Numbered from the stretch's first letter, positions 1 through 8,396 are shown. The stretch is 64,000 nt of DNA from Actinospineispora acaciae DSM 45401 (GCF_000620785.1 NZ_JIAI01000005.1:1-64000); one strand, 5' to 3'. Notes: a model not told the origin generated them from the sequence alone. A program made the numbers and translations.

Positions 1-327
1 AACGCGTTCGCGCTGAACTTCGTGAACGTCGCCAAGTCCAGCCCATGCAACTTCGCCGAGGTGTTCACCACCGACGCCCGCCTCAAGAGCCTCAACCTCA
101 CCGTCCTCGCCGACGACAAGAACTTCTTCCTCAGCCAACTCGCCGGCCTGGTCATGCGCGACGAGACCTACCAACAACACCCCGACCTCGCCAAGCTCGC
201 CACCATGCTCGGCGCCAAACTCACCGAACCCGCCATGATCGAGCTGAACGGCAAGGTCGACCTGGAAGGCCGCAGCGCCGACCAAACCGCCGCCGACTTC
301 CTCCGCGCCAACGGCTTCATCCGCTGA
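1..327 (+). CDS. Glycine betaine/osmoprotectant ABC transporter substrate-binding protein, C-terminal part
   Basis: This is the 3' end of a gene that starts before the window; the frame is open from base 1, so the GTG at 22 is internal. The visible 108 residues resemble the second lobe of OpuAC/ProX-type binding proteins, which capture glycine betaine or choline outside the membrane for an ABC importer. The stretch NFAEVFTTDARLKSLNL followed by LTVLADDKNFF is characteristic of this family, as is a tail in which residues rich in A and L precede a terminal GFIR. The betaine-homocysteine methyltransferase at 853 fits a betaine-use theme. The transporter subunits are not in the window, and the exact ligand cannot be read from the C-terminus. 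Confidence 0.8.
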   Translation, partial: NAFALNFVNVAKSSPCNFAEVFTTDARLKSLNLTVLADDKNFFLSQLAGLVMRDETYQQHPDLAKLATMLGAKLTEPAMIELNGKVDLEGRSADQTAADFLRANGFIR

Positions 328-330
328 CGC

Positions 331-400
331 CCCTGGTCACCGGCCGTGAGTGGTTAGCGGTGTCATAGCACCGCTTACCACTCACGGGTTCTGACCAGGG
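331..400. terminator. Long two-tier hairpin between convergent genes
   Basis: An outer stem pairs CCCTGGTCA (331-339) with TGACCAGGG (392-400), a perfect 9 bp match. An inner stem pairs 345-362 with 369-386, 18 bp with one mismatch, around a 6-base loop. It starts three bases after the betaine-binding protein stop and ends eleven bases before the stop of the opposing gene. It is therefore well placed as a bidirectional terminator. There is no T-run on either side. Confidence 0.7.
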
Positions 401-411
401 CCGATGCGAGG

Positions 412-672
412 TCATAGCCAGTCCTCGTAGCAGGCGTCCGCGTCCGGATCGGTGGCCAGCCAGCCGTTCGGGTCGTCGTGAAGGTCGATCGTCGTGTCGG
501 AGCCGTCGGCCCCGATACGGACGAGCAGGTCGGCGAGGTTGTCCCGGTCTAGGTCGACGACCAGCGCCAGCTCGTCGCGGACCGGCAACACCATGGTGTC
601 GGGGTGGCCGTCGTGGTCGGTGTCCACGCCGTTGCGGATCTCGATTCGGCCGTTGCCGTCCGGACGGATCAT
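412..672 (-). CDS. Small acidic protein of unknown function with a calcium-loop-like repeat
   Basis: This encodes 86 residues. I chose the ATG at 672 because GGAG lies six bases upstream; the longer version starting at 711 has no ribosome site. The protein is rich in Asp and has no signal peptide or membrane segment. The motif DTDHDGHPDTMVLP, followed by a second VVDLDRDNLADLLV unit, looks like the Asp-rich loops of calcium-binding or FG-GAP-type repeats, and a third copy is suggested by TTIDLHDDPNGW. I do not recognise the family. It is convergent with the betaine-binding protein and shares its hairpin terminator. Confidence 0.55.
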   Translation of the reverse strand: MIRPDGNGRIEIRNGVDTDHDGHPDTMVLPVRDELALVVDLDRDNLADLLVRIGADGSDTTIDLHDDPNGWLATDPDADACYEDWL

Positions 673-852
673 CGGTGCTCCATGGCGGCATGGTGGCTGG
701 CGCCGCCGCATCCGAGGGGCCGTTCGACATACATCGTTTGCTGTCGCGAATTCGTTGTCGCGGACCCGCCCGGCGTGTTAGTTTCGCGGTGCAATTCGGA
801 TACTCCATTGCCGTCTGGGCAATTCTTGACTCCCAAAGCGAGAGGGCGGTTT

Positions 853-1920
853 ATGTCCGAGACGTCCACCCTGACCGCCGGGCTGCTGGAGCGGCTCGCC
901 ACCGGGCCCGTGATCTGCGGCGAGGGCTACCTGTTCGAGCTGGAACGCCGCGGTTACCTGCAGGCGGGCGGGTTCGTCCCGGAGGTGGTGCTGGAGCATC
1001 CCGAGGAGGTCAGCACGCTGCACCGGGAGTTCGTGCACGCCGGCTCGGACGTGGTCGAGGCGTTCACGTACTACGCGCACCGGGAGAAGCTGCGGGTGAT
1101 CGGCCAGCTGGACCTGCTGGAGCCGATGAACCGGCAGGCGCTGCGGCTGGCCGCGCAGGTGGCCAGGGAGACCGGCACGCTGCTGGCCGGCAACGTCTGC
1201 AACAGCACGATGTTCGACCCCGCCGACCCGGCAACCGCCGCCCAGGTGCGGGAGATGTTCGACGAGCAGATCGGGTGGGCCGTCGAGGCCGGGGTGGACT
1301 TCGTGGTCGGCGAGACCTTCAGCTACCTGGAGGAGGCATCGCTGGCGCTGGCGTCGATCAGGGCCACCGGGCTGCCCTCGGTGGTCACGCTGGCGGTGCA
1401 CCAGGAGCCGCGCACCCGGGACGGCTTCTCGCTGATCGACGCCTGCCGCCGGCTGGAGGACGAGGGCGCCGACGTGGTCGGGGTGAACTGCGCGCGCGGG
1501 CCCGCCACCATGCTGCCGCTGCTGGGTTCGCTGGTCGCGGCGGTGTCCGTGCCGGTGGCCGCGCTGCCGGTGCCGTACCGGACCACGAACGAGCAGCCCA
1601 CCATGCAGTCGCTGCGCGACCCGGCGAGCGGCTCCGAGCGGGCCTTCCCGACCGCGCTGGACCCGTTCACCTGCAACCGGTACGAGATCGCCGAGTTCAC
1701 CGAGGCCGCCGCCGAGCTCGGGGTGCGCTACCTGGGCCTGTGCTGCGGCGCGGCACCGCACCACCTGCGCGCGATGGCCGAGGCGCTGGGTCGGCGGCCG
1801 GGCGCGAGCCGGTACTCCGAGGACATGTCCCGGCACGTCTACTTCGGCACCTCGACCGAGCTGCGCCGGCACAACCTGGAGTACGGACGGCGGTTCTCGA
1901 CACAAGCGAGTGATCACTAG
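853..1920 (+). CDS. Betaine-homocysteine S-methyltransferase family protein
   Basis: 355 residues. Proteins of this family make methionine by moving a methyl group to homocysteine from betaine or S-methylmethionine, using a catalytic zinc. The three expected zinc cysteines are visible: C213 in GVNC, and C297-C298 in GLCCG near the C-terminus, at almost the same spacing as in mammalian BHMT. The N-terminal part is a TIM barrel of normal length. The ATG at 853 was chosen because AGAGGG precedes it; an upstream extension to 604 would add low-complexity sequence. The betaine-type binding protein at the left edge suggests betaine as methyl donor, but the donor cannot be proven from sequence. Confidence 0.85.
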   Translation: MSETSTLTAGLLERLATGPVICGEGYLFELERRGYLQAGGFVPEVVLEHPEEVSTLHREFVHAGSDVVEAFTYYAHREKLRVIGQLDLLEPMNRQALRLAAQVARETGTLLAGNVCNSTMFDPADPATAAQVREMFDEQIGWAVEAGVDFVVGETFSYLEEASLALASIRATGLPSVVTLAVHQEPRTRDGFSLIDACRRLEDEGADVVGVNCARGPATMLPLLGSLVAAVSVPVAALPVPYRTTNEQPTMQSLRDPASGSERAFPTALDPFTCNRYEIAEFTEAAAELGVRYLGLCCGAAPHHLRAMAEALGRRPGASRYSEDMSRHVYFGTSTELRRHNLEYGRRFSTQASDH

Positions 1921-1966
1921 ATGTACTGAACGCCGTTCTGTCGGGGGGAGTCTCTACTCTGCTCGT

Positions 1967-3616
1967 ATGGCGGTGATTGCGGGACGGGTGGCGCTGGACG
2001 CGTCGTCGGTGGTCCGCTGCCGCCGCCGGGTGCACCTCGACCACGACCCGTCCGCCGCGCACGGCCCGCGCGCCGAGCCCGACCCTGCCCTCGAACAGCG
2101 CAGGGCCGACGCGACCGCGCACCGCGCCGAGATCGGCGCCCGGCTGGCCGCGCTGGCCGGTGCTGACTGGGTGGCCACCCCGGACGGTTCGGTGCACGAG
2201 CGCGAGCGGGCCACCTCGGCTGCGCTGGCGTCCGGCGCGCGCTACGTCTGGAACGCCGTGCTCCCGGTCGACGGCGCCCGCACCGGCGAGGCCGACCTCC
2301 TGGTCCGCGCCGAGGACGGCGGATACCGCCCGGTGATCGTGGTCCGGCACCGGGTGACCGACCCCGGCGCCGGCGCGCTGACCGGCCCGTTCGGCCTGCC
2401 GAAGGTGGAGCTGGCCGCCCCCGACCCGGCCAGGCGTCCCCGCTCGCAGTCCCGTGACCAGCTACGGCTCGCGCACCTGACCAGGATGTTGGAGTCCATC
2501 GGCCACGCCACCGCCGGTCCCGCGCTGGGCGGCGTGATCGGCCTGGACGCCGACGTGGTGCTCTGGCACGACCTGTCCGCGCCGACCTGGCCCGGCGGCC
2601 ACGACACCCTCCAGGAGTACGACGCGCGCTTTGCCGACCGGGTCGCGGTGGCCACCGCCGCGGCGGCCGGCGAGCCCGCGCTTGCCGAGCCGTCCCGGAT
2701 CACCGAGTGCCGCCGCTGCCCCTGGTGGCCGACCTGCGAGGCGGTGCTGGCCGACCGCCGCGACGTCAGCCTGGTGCTGCGCGGCGAGGACGCGATGGCC
2801 CTGCGCGCGGCCGGCGTCGGCACCGTGGCCCAACTCGCCGCGCTCGATCCGGCCGGGGAACCGCCGGTACCGCTAGGCGGCATGCCGTTCGCCGACGCGG
2901 TGGTCCTGGCCAGGGCGTTCCAGCGCGGGCTTCCGCTGGTCCGGCGCGTCGCGGAGGTCAAGGTGCCGCGCGCGGACGTCGAGCTTGACGTGGACATGGA
3001 GAGCTTCAGCGAGTCCGGCGCCTACATGTGGGGCTGCCTCCTTTCCACGCCGTCCGGGGTCGACCTCGGTGTCCCCGTCGGCTACCGCGCGTTCGCCACC
3101 TGGGAGCCACTGCCCACCGCCGACGAGGCGCGCTCGTTCGCCGAGTTCTGGGGCTGGCTGCGCGAGCTGCGGGCGCGCTGCGCCGAGCTCGGCCTGAGCT
3201 TCGCCGCGTACTGCTACAACGAGCAGGCGGAGAACCGCTGGCTGCTCGCCTCGGCCGACAGGTTCGCCGGCCACCCGGGCATCCCGAGCCGCGCCGAGGT
3301 CATCGAGTTCATCACCTCCGACGCCTGGATCGACCTGTTCGCCGTGGTCAGCGAGTGGTTCCTGTGCGCGCACGGCAAGGGGCTCAAACGCATCGCGCCG
3401 GCCGCCGGGTTCACCTGGCACGACCCGGACGCCAGCGGCGAGAACTCGATGCGCTGGTACCGCGCGGCCGTCGGGATGGACGGCGAGCCCCCCGACCCCG
3501 GCCAGCGCGACCGGCTGCTGCGCTACAACTCCGACGACGTGCACGCCACGCTCACCCTGCGCGAGTGGATGTGCTCGCCCGGCCTTGCCGATATCCCCCT
3601 CGCCGCCGAGCTGTGA
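1967..3616 (+). CDS. TM0106-type RecB-like putative nuclease with a likely Fe-S cluster
   Basis: 549 residues. An N-terminal RecB/Cas4-like nuclease part is followed by a C-terminal RNase H-like part. Four cysteines have the spacing of AddB/Cas4 iron-sulfur nucleases: C18 in VVRCRRRVHLDHD, then C248, C251 and C257 in ECRRCPWWPTCE. Family members usually act on DNA ends, but the role of this actinobacterial branch is unknown. The C-terminal part has VELDVDMESF and YNSDDVHATLTL, which look like acidic catalytic motifs of an RNase H fold. The ATG at 1967 follows a TACTCT hexamer closely, so the message may be leaderless. The upstream gene ends 46 bases before it. Confidence 0.8.
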   Translation: MAVIAGRVALDASSVVRCRRRVHLDHDPSAAHGPRAEPDPALEQRRADATAHRAEIGARLAALAGADWVATPDGSVHERERATSAALASGARYVWNAVLPVDGARTGEADLLVRAEDGGYRPVIVVRHRVTDPGAGALTGPFGLPKVELAAPDPARRPRSQSRDQLRLAHLTRMLESIGHATAGPALGGVIGLDADVVLWHDLSAPTWPGGHDTLQEYDARFADRVAVATAAAAGEPALAEPSRITECRRCPWWPTCEAVLADRRDVSLVLRGEDAMALRAAGVGTVAQLAALDPAGEPPVPLGGMPFADAVVLARAFQRGLPLVRRVAEVKVPRADVELDVDMESFSESGAYMWGCLLSTPSGVDLGVPVGYRAFATWEPLPTADEARSFAEFWGWLRELRARCAELGLSFAAYCYNEQAENRWLLASADRFAGHPGIPSRAEVIEFITSDAWIDLFAVVSEWFLCAHGKGLKRIAPAAGFTWHDPDASGENSMRWYRAAVGMDGEPPDPGQRDRLLRYNSDDVHATLTLREWMCSPGLADIPLAAEL

Positions 3617-3645
3617 CCGCCCCCGAATGGGCGTAACCTCGCGGT

Positions 3646-4311
3646 ATGGCGTGGTTTGGGCGTGACAAGACGAGGCCGGTCGACGCCGAGCAGGCGCTGC
3701 CGGGCAGGCCGGACCCGCTGGCGGTGCCGGAGCGGCACTACGTCAACGACCACCGGATCCAGCCGCCGTTCCCCGACGGCCTGGCCACCCTGGTGGTCGG
3801 GATGGGCTGCTTCTGGGGCGCCGAGCGCGGATTCTGGCAGGCCGAGGGCGTGTACTCCACCGCCGTCGGCTACGCCGGCGGGCACACCCCGAACCCCACC
3901 TACGAGGAGGTCTGCTCGGGCCTGACCGGCCACACCGAGGCCGTCCTCGTGGTCTTCGACCCGGCCCGGATCCCCCTGGACACCGTGCTCAAACTGTTCT
4001 GGGAAGGCCACGACCCGACCCAGGGCATGCGCCAGGGCAACGACATCGGCACCCAGTACCGCTCGGCCATCTACTACGCCGACGACACCCAGCGCGCCGC
4101 CGCCGAGTCCACCCGCGACGCCTACCAGCGCGCCCTCACCGCCGCCGGCCGCGGCAAAATCACCACCGAGATCGCCCCGCTGCGCGAGTTCTACTACGCC
4201 GAGGACTACCACCAGCAGTACCTCGCCAAGGTCCCCAACGGCTACTGCGGCCTAGGCGGCACCGGCGTAACCTGCCCCATCGGCACGGGGATTGAGGCGG
4301 CCGGAGGCTAG
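3646..4311 (+). CDS. msrA: Peptide-methionine (S)-S-oxide reductase MsrA
   Basis: 221 residues. MsrA repairs oxidised methionine (the S-sulfoxide form) in proteins with thioredoxin as electron source. The catalytic motif [11 protein letters not shown] starts near residue 54. Family hallmarks [18 protein letters not shown] and YRSAIYY follow, and the C-terminal [11 protein letters not shown] supplies candidate resolving cysteines. The length is normal for the long MsrA type with an N-terminal extension. A TAACCT hexamer ends about seven bases before the ATG, so this gene is probably transcribed without a leader. The composition drops in GC soon after its stop. Confidence 0.95.
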   Translation: MAWFGRDKTRPVDAEQALPGRPDPLAVPERHYVNDHRIQPPFPDGLATLVVGMGCFWGAERGFWQAEGVYSTAVGYAGGHTPNPTYEEVCSGLTGHTEAVLVVFDPARIPLDTVLKLFWEGHDPTQGMRQGNDIGTQYRSAIYYADDTQRAAAESTRDAYQRALTAAGRGKITTEIAPLREFYYAEDYHQQYLAKVPNGYCGLGGTGVTCPIGTGIEAAGG

Positions 4312-4373
4312 AACCGTCATCAAAGTTCGCAAGTTGACCCGCCGCACGGGCGAACTCCATATGATCGAGCGCC

Positions 4374-4917
4374 GTGAACGTGGGGGGACGACAGTCGAAG
4401 AAGGGTCGTCGTGAGCTAGGACCCCTATGGACAACGGCCATCAGCGGACTGATCGTTGCTCTCACGGGCGCGGGCTTCTTCGCCGGGCGAGCTAGCACGC
4501 CCGAACCCACGCCGAGCGCTTCCTCTCCAACAATCAAGGTGACCGTCCGCCCTCCGGCTGCGACCTCGCAGACTTCGCCGCACGTGGTTCCTAGCCATCG
4601 CGGGCCCAGCCCGCGGCTGAGCCTTCGGTGTATTTTGTGGGTCAGATCGATTGGGGCTCATACAACCTCGACTTCCGAACTCTTCGCTATCTGGAAGGCA
4701 AGAATCTCAGTAGTCATTTCCGGGTTTTCTCAGCACCGAGGCAGGCGCAAACCTCGCCGAATGGCAGATCAACAGCGCGCCCAACAAGGACGAGTGCGCC
4801 GACGCCGTCACCCAGTCGATCACAGACGATAGTGTGGGAAAGGTAGAAATTGCGACAGTAGACACCAATCGGCAGCAGCCCTGGAAAGCAGGAGCAATAT
4901 GCGACTGGTCAACATGA
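4374..4917 (+). pseudogene. Membrane-anchored protein gene broken by two frameshifts
   Basis: Three frames have to be joined to read one protein. From the GTG at 4374 comes a short basic start and one membrane helix (SGLIVALTGAGFFAG), then a Pro/Ser-rich linker. Near 4597 the sense moves to a second frame (AEPSVYFVGQIDWGSYNLDF), and near 4735 to a third (NLAEWQINSAPNKDECAD), which stops at 4917. Each step equals loss of one base. The last frame overlaps the start of the next gene by 19 bases, as in an intact operon. GC content is clearly lower than in flanking genes, which suggests transferred DNA. Sequencing error is the alternative explanation. Confidence 0.6.
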
Positions 4918-5756
4918 TCTACTTCTCTCGACCGCGATTGAATGCTTTCTTTCCTGAACACCCGCCAAGGCTCCTGCCGACCGTGAAGGTTGGGGTTAAT
5001 CTTGAAGTGGCGTCAGTGGAAATGGGCTCTCCCGCAGCGCGAAGCCCGACCGATGCGGAGCTACACAGGCTGCGCCAAGTACGCCAACAGATCAAACGCC
5101 ATGCATCGTATTTCTACGCTCCCGACCTTCGAACGGGAGACTGGATCTATTTCGATCTCAGGATGGGATGGAGCACCTCTCACGAGGATGGAGATCTTCC
5201 TGACCTCGACGATGTATTGTTGTTCTTTGGCTCCATGCCGAGCGAGCACACCCACAGTAGAGCTCCCGTGGATCTCATGTTGTGTGGATCTACAGAGCAT
5301 CTACTTAAGAAGACCGCAACTGCCGGAAGGATGGGCTCAGGGACAGGTTGGCTCCACAGCCTAATCCTGAAGATCAACCATTCGGACAAAGGCGGCGAGA
5401 CTGGGATCCCGCCAGACCTGGACCAACACGCCCTCACCGTGTGCAGCGCAAACCGCCGGGAGGTGGTGGCACGATGGGTGTTCGACGTCATCGCCAGGCA
5501 CCATGCACCTATTCATCGAGCACGCGTTCAAGGGTTGGCGCGCGTAGATCTCAGCTTCGATGATAGGACGACTTTTCCCCGCCTAGTGGTAGCCACTCCC
5601 TTGTATGTCCAGGACGCATCGAGGAAGTCGACAAGCTGGATTACAAGACTGCGGCTTCATCGCGATCTCTGCCGCCGCTACGGCCAATCCATATGGAAGT
5701 GGAGCCCTGACCTCGCTCCGCATGACCGCAACAGGTACTACGTTCCGCCGGAGTAA
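4899..5756 (+). CDS. Protein of unknown function in a low-GC islet (possibly SAVMC3_10250 family)
   Basis: 285 residues, soluble, with no signal peptide. The start MRLVNMIYFSRPRL, the segment YAPDLRTGDWIYFDLRMGW and the closing RNRYYVPPE suggest one intact domain that I only tentatively link to the SAVMC3_10250 family of actinobacterial proteins. The ATG at 4899 lies inside the end of the frameshifted gene upstream, so the two probably formed a pair. Codon use is far less GC-biased than in the surroundings. The remnant of a decarboxylase gene begins directly after its stop, so this islet may have been inserted into that gene. No catalytic motif is evident. Confidence 0.6.
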   Translation: MRLVNMIYFSRPRLNAFFPEHPPRLLPTVKVGVNLEVASVEMGSPAARSPTDAELHRLRQVRQQIKRHASYFYAPDLRTGDWIYFDLRMGWSTSHEDGDLPDLDDVLLFFGSMPSEHTHSRAPVDLMLCGSTEHLLKKTATAGRMGSGTGWLHSLILKINHSDKGGETGIPPDLDQHALTVCSANRREVVARWVFDVIARHHAPIHRARVQGLARVDLSFDDRTTFPRLVVATPLYVQDASRKSTSWITRLRLHRDLCRRYGQSIWKWSPDLAPHDRNRYYVPPE

Positions 5757-6194
5757 CCCTCGCGTTCAGCCGCCTCGACACGGGCATCGACAGCGACACC
5801 GTCAAGCGCGACCACCTGATGGACCGTTACGGGGTGCAGGTCAACAAGACCTCCCGCAACACGGTGCTGTTCATGACCCCCATCGGCACCGCCCGCAGCT
5901 CGGTGGCCCACCTCATCGAGGTCCTGGTGGAGATCGTGCGCGAGCTCGACCAGCGGGTGATCGGCTACAGCCCGCGCGAGCCACGACGTGGTGTCCGCGA
6001 CCTTCGTGACGCCGTACCCTCCGGGCTTCCCGGTGCTGGTGCCCGGGCAGTGCTTCAGCACCGAGATCCTGGACTACATGTCCAGCCTGGACACCCCCGA
6101 GGTGCACGGCTACCGGGCCGACCTCGGCTACCGCGTCCTCACCGAGCGGGCGCTCGCCGGTCAAGGGTCTGGTGGCCGGACTGTAACTGTGTAA
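5757..6194 (+). pseudogene. C-terminal remnant of an Orn/Lys/Arg decarboxylase
   Basis: Two frames together encode about 140 residues typical of the C-terminal domain of PLP-dependent ornithine/lysine/arginine decarboxylases. The first covers 5757 to about 5985 (GIDSDTVKRDHLMDRYG, then VNKTSRNTVLFMTPIGTARS). The second covers about 5985 to 6194 (VSATFVTPYPPGFPVLVPGQ, then IHGY-like VHGYRADLGYR). The PLP-binding and catalytic parts are missing upstream, where the low-GC islet begins instead. The fragment is therefore truncated at the 5' end and frameshifted inside. GC content is again typical of the host, which suggests a resident gene disrupted by the islet. Confidence 0.75.
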
Positions 6195-6205
6195 TTATCT
6201 CCGCC

Positions 6206-7096
6206 GTGAGCGAGCCGGAGTTGCCGCAAGAGCTGGGCCGGCACGATCCGCCCCCGTTGGAGCCGGTGCCGAGCACGGTGGTCACTACCTGGCCGGTCGG
6301 GACGTTCGTGGAGAACCTCGCCGCGCTGAGCACCGGCGAGCTGCTGGTGTCCGTGCTGACCGCCGGCGAGCTGCAGGTCGTCTCGCCCGAGGGTGCCCGG
6401 CGGGTGCTGGCCGCGACGCCGGCGCCACCGGCCGGGGTCGTGGTGCGCGGTGAGGACTACTTCGTGCTCGCCGGCGTCCCTGAGACCGGGCCGTACCAGG
6501 TCGTCAGGGTCGGGCCGGACGGGCGGGCGGCCGAGTGGGTGGCGGTGCCGGACGCGAAGTTCCTGAACGGGTTCGCCGTGGTCGGCGGCGGTACGGCGTA
6601 TGCGGTGGACTCCGTGCTCGGTCGCATCGTCGAGATCGACCTGGACCAGCCGGGGTTTCGGGTGGTGCTGGAGCACGAACTGCTGGCCAAGCGCACCGAG
6701 ATGCCGGGCATGCCCGCCGTGAACGGCATCGCCGTGCGCGAGGACGAGCTCGTGCTCACCAACACCGAGAGCGCGCGGGTCCTGCGGGCACCGCTCGGTG
6801 CGCACGGGCCGACCGGCGTGGTCGAGGTGATCGCCGAGAACCTGCGCGGCGACGACCTGGCGGTGGCCGGGAACGGCGACCTTTACATCACCACCCACAT
6901 CCACAACACGGTGATCAGGCTCGGCGCGAACGGGGAGCGGGTGGCGGTCGCCGGTCGGGACCAGGGCATGGCAGGGTCCACGGCCTGCGCGTTCGGGACC
7001 GACGGCGGGCTCTACGTGACCACCACGGGCGGGGTCGTCATGCCGCTGGACGGCTTGACCCAGCCGGCGAAACTGGTGCGCCTCGACCTGGGGTAG
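6206..7096 (+). CDS. SMP-30/gluconolactonase-like beta-propeller protein
   Basis: 296 residues from the GTG at 6206. The chain is made of repeated short beta units (for example FVENLAALSTGELLVSV, then GLYVTTTGGVV near the end) and has the NGIAV motif around residue 173 that is typical of SMP-30/LRE or strictosidine-synthase-like propellers. These are often lactonases or sugar-acid hydrolases using a single metal ion. There is no signal peptide, so it is probably cytoplasmic. The substrate is unknown. It sits 11 bases after the decarboxylase remnant with only an AT-rich hexamer in front, and its stop faces the DUF4232 gene. Confidence 0.7.
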   Translation: MSEPELPQELGRHDPPPLEPVPSTVVTTWPVGTFVENLAALSTGELLVSVLTAGELQVVSPEGARRVLAATPAPPAGVVVRGEDYFVLAGVPETGPYQVVRVGPDGRAAEWVAVPDAKFLNGFAVVGGGTAYAVDSVLGRIVEIDLDQPGFRVVLEHELLAKRTEMPGMPAVNGIAVREDELVLTNTESARVLRAPLGAHGPTGVVEVIAENLRGDDLAVAGNGDLYITTHIHNTVIRLGANGERVAVAGRDQGMAGSTACAFGTDGGLYVTTTGGVVMPLDGLTQPAKLVRLDLG

Positions 7097-7102
7097 CTCC
7101 CG

Positions 7103-7609
7103 TCACGCCGCCTTGATCGTGGCGATGCGCAGCTGCTGGCTGGGTAGGTTGCCGGCGCACACGGTGGCGTCGTACGGCACGAAGACGGAAACCCGCTGGC
7201 CCGGCGGGTACACCCGCAGGCCCCGCACCGGCGTCGGCCGGCACACCACCGGGTCGTAGTTCTCCACCCGCACCATGGCCAGCGCCGCCGAGGCCACCGC
7301 GCCGGGAGCGAGGGTGACGGTCCCGCCGGGGGCGCCCTCCCGCAGCGCGGCCCGACCGATCTGGGCGCCGCCGTCCTCGGTCAGGTAGGAGACGCCGGGG
7401 AAGCCCTGGGTCACGCAGGCCCGCGCGCCGGTGTTAGTGAACCGCAGCGGCGCGTACGTGGTGCCGGCGGCGCCCTCGCCCGGCCCCAAGGTGACCGACA
7501 GGGTCGACGCCGTGCACGTCACCGGGGGCTGCTCGGCGGGCGCCCAGCCGAGCAACCCGAGGCCGAGCGCCAGCGCGACCAGCCCGCGTCCGAACCGGCA
7601 CCAACGCAT
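7103..7609 (-). CDS. Secreted DUF4232 domain protein
   Basis: 168 residues. I chose the ATG at 7609 because GGGGAGG lies seven bases upstream; the longer reading to 7672 has no such site. A signal peptide (RFGRGLVALALGLGLLGWAP) is followed by one DUF4232 domain of beta-strands with the expected CTAS start and paired cysteines. In actinobacteria these domains occur in exported proteins of unknown function. It is convergent with the propeller protein; six bases separate the stops. Its own promoter region is shared divergently with the small gene at 7735. Confidence 0.75.
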   Translation of the reverse strand: MRWCRFGRGLVALALGLGLLGWAPAEQPPVTCTASTLSVTLGPGEGAAGTTYAPLRFTNTGARACVTQGFPGVSYLTEDGGAQIGRAALREGAPGGTVTLAPGAVASAALAMVRVENYDPVVCRPTPVRGLRVYPPGQRVSVFVPYDATVCAGNLPSQQLRIATIKAA

Positions 7610-7734
7610 CGGGTGCCTCCCCGCGCCGTGGCCGCGCCCTCCGGGCGACCCCTCCGCGATCGTACCGGTCACCTTTCCGGTCCGTCATCCGTCGGAAAGG
7701 GCGAGAACGTTCGACAAGAAAAGGGAGTAACGCC

Positions 7735-8040
7735 ATGAGCGTCCTTGTTCTCCGTTTCACCGCCAACCAGGACGACGTCACGGACGTCGAGACGCGGATC
7801 GACGAGATGATGGCCGCGATCCACGATGCCCAGCCGGCCGGAATTCGTTACACATTGGGAAAGCTGCCCGACGGCGTGACCTTCGTGGGCGTGCTGGAGC
7901 TCGAAGACGGGGTGGACAACCCGCTGCCCGCCATCGCGGAGGCACGACGGTTCCAGCAGGGCCTCGAGGGCTGGTCGGTCGACGGGAAACCGGCTGCTCA
8001 GCGGCTGGACGTCCTCGGCGCGTACGGGATCTCGGGGTAG
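7735..8040 (+). CDS. Small protein of unknown function, possibly dimeric alpha-beta barrel
   Basis: 101 residues with GGGAG nine bases before the ATG. The alternation of strands and helices (VLVLRFTANQDDVTDVETR, then GVTFVGVLELEDG) resembles small ferredoxin-like domains such as antibiotic-biosynthesis monooxygenases, but no catalytic residue is clear, so this is only a fold-level guess. It is followed after five bases by a DoxX-like membrane protein, and the two are probably cotranscribed. Confidence 0.6.
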   Translation: MSVLVLRFTANQDDVTDVETRIDEMMAAIHDAQPAGIRYTLGKLPDGVTFVGVLELEDGVDNPLPAIAEARRFQQGLEGWSVDGKPAAQRLDVLGAYGISG

Positions 8041-8045
8041 CACGG

Positions 8046-8396
8046 GTGTTTGTCGCGTACGTCATCGTGACCGTCGCCGCCGCCGCGATCAACGCCGTCG
8101 CGGCGGCCGTCGACTTCGCTCGCTCCGAGTGGGTGCTCGCGAACATGACCAGGTACGGAGTGCCGCATTCCTGGATTCTTCCGTTGGGGGTGGTAAAGGC
8201 GGCCGGGGCGCTCGGGTTGTTGGCCGGAATCTGGGTGCCGTTCCTCGGACTCGCGGCCTCGGCCGGGCTCGTGGCGTACTTCGTCGGCGCCGTGCTGACG
8301 GTGGTGCGAGCCCGGTGGTACTCGCACGTCCGGTTCCCGGCGCCGTTCCTCCTGTTGGCGGCGGGCTCGCTGGCGCTGCGGCTGGTCGTGGCCTGA
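8046..8396 (+). CDS. DoxX family membrane protein
   Basis: 116 residues from the GTG at 8046. Four predicted membrane helices cover almost the whole chain. The segment WILPLGVVKAAGALGLLAG is typical of DoxX-like proteins, small four-helix membrane proteins linked in some bacteria to quinone or thiosulfate chemistry but mostly uncharacterised. It forms a short operon with the small gene five bases upstream. Confidence 0.75.
   Translation: MFVAYVIVTVAAAAINAVAAAVDFARSEWVLANMTRYGVPHSWILPLGVVKAAGALGLLAGIWVPFLGLAASAGLVAYFVGAVLTVVRARWYSHVRFPAPFLLLAAGSLALRLVVA

Noticed and set aside
5819-7096. One 425-residue fusion protein joining the decarboxylase fragment to the beta-propeller
   Set aside because: The frame happens to be open between them, but the part from about 5985 to 6205 is out of frame for the decarboxylase and makes no sense as protein. 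The propeller gene has its own GTG at 6206.
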